A stretch of 64,000 bases of DNA from Hoeflea sp. (lineage in GTDB: Bacteria; Pseudomonadota; Alphaproteobacteria; Rhizobiales; Rhizobiaceae): contig NZ_NVXQ01000025.1 in NCBI RefSeq assembly GCF_002733955.1, forward strand, positions 1 to 64,000, written 5' to 3'. Shown one piece after another: positions 63,790 to 64,000 of the stretch. Numbering within the stretch: position 1 is the first letter of the stretch; each line of letters opens with the position of its first letter. The translations under genes and the position numbers were made by a program. The notes beneath the pieces were generated by a model that was not told the DNA's origin, searched no databases, and worked only from the letters and a program-made list of their open reading frames with translations.

Positions 63790-64000
63790 ATGCTTGATAT
63801 TGAAAATCTGACGCTTCACTACGGGCAGTCGCAGATCCTCAAGGGCATTTCGCTGAAAGCCGATGTCGGGCAGGTGACCTGCGTGATGGGGACCAATGGC
63901 GTCGGCAAGACCAGCCTGCTAAAAGCCATCTCAGGCGTGCACCATCGCTCGGCGGGCGACTATTCGCTGGACGGCGAGGCCCTCGGCAAGCTGCCGGCGC
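63790..64000 (+). CDS. urtE: Urea ABC transporter ATPase UrtE, N-terminal part
   Basis: The first 70 codons are visible, cut by the window end: MLDIENLTLHYGQSQILKGI, then Walker A MGTNGVGKTSLLKAISG. The N instead of R/P context (GTNGVGKTS) and position after urtD fit UrtE. It begins 3 bases after the urtD stop. Confidence 0.92.
   Translation, partial: MLDIENLTLHYGQSQILKGISLKADVGQVTCVMGTNGVGKTSLLKAISGVHHRSAGDYSLDGEALGKLPA

Overview
The window is high-GC (roughly 60-65 %) chromosomal DNA with tight, overlapping operons. It looks like a member of the Rhizobiales (Hyphomicrobiales), Alphaproteobacteria, possibly a Hoeflea/Rhizobiaceae relative. The grounds are the Usg protein, DUF3422, a BTLCP-type transglutaminase-like protein, a large UrtB, a MaoC-phosphotransacetylase fusion, a HWE-type kinase and GTCATCCTCGGGC-type interspersed repeats. 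This placement rests on gene content only; no search was run.

Left edge (1-4684): the end of a P2-like tail module (tail protein X, late control protein D), a D12-class DNA adenine methylase, and a lower-GC gene joining a degenerate metzincin-like site to a domain resembling the LPS-anchoring N-terminus of the Caulobacter S-layer protein RsaA. A 1-kb gene-free stretch of hairpins and palindromic repeats follows. This is probably a prophage or accessory edge.

4685-25051: an almost complete phenylacetate (paa) degradation locus. The paaABCDE epoxidase operon runs leftward from a strong promoter next to a 17-bp palindrome, with repressor gene paaX upstream. A DUF3291 gene is translationally coupled between paaA and paaB. 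A second block holds paaZ and a FadB-like fusion gene on the minus strand, facing paaG-paaI-paaK and a TetR gene (PaaR-like) on the plus strand, with a TetR-type operator between them. Between the blocks lie a DUF938 methyltransferase, an NAD(P)-binding protein, a coupled ALDH-GST pair, a Phd-VapC type toxin-antitoxin pair, an EamA exporter and an orphan PAS-PAS-GAF-HWE histidine kinase.

25097-34914: a TVP38-type membrane protein, an SDR, a Crp-like regulator, a TAXI-TRAP transporter operon with DUF1850, a DUF3422 protein, groES-groEL with a CIRCE-like element, and usg.

34952-45121: two TetR-governed catabolic/transport units, each with a perfect palindromic operator. The first is TetR divergent from FMO, BASS symporter, epimerase, SDR and acyl-CoA synthetase. 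The second is TetR, HlyD-like protein, ABC ATPase and ABC-2 permease.

45323-58222: the MaoC-Pta fusion, a PPi-type phosphofructokinase, a scrambled remnant of a second pta copy, a low-GC gene of unknown function, a UspA tandem protein, a SulP transporter, a YhaN/YhaO-like (SbcC/SbcD-like) ATPase-nuclease pair whose nuclease appears to start on ATC, and a transglutaminase-like protein.

58509-64000: the urea ABC transporter operon urtABCD(E), with a sigma-54 promoter and a hairpin covering the urtA ribosome binding site. urtE runs off the end.
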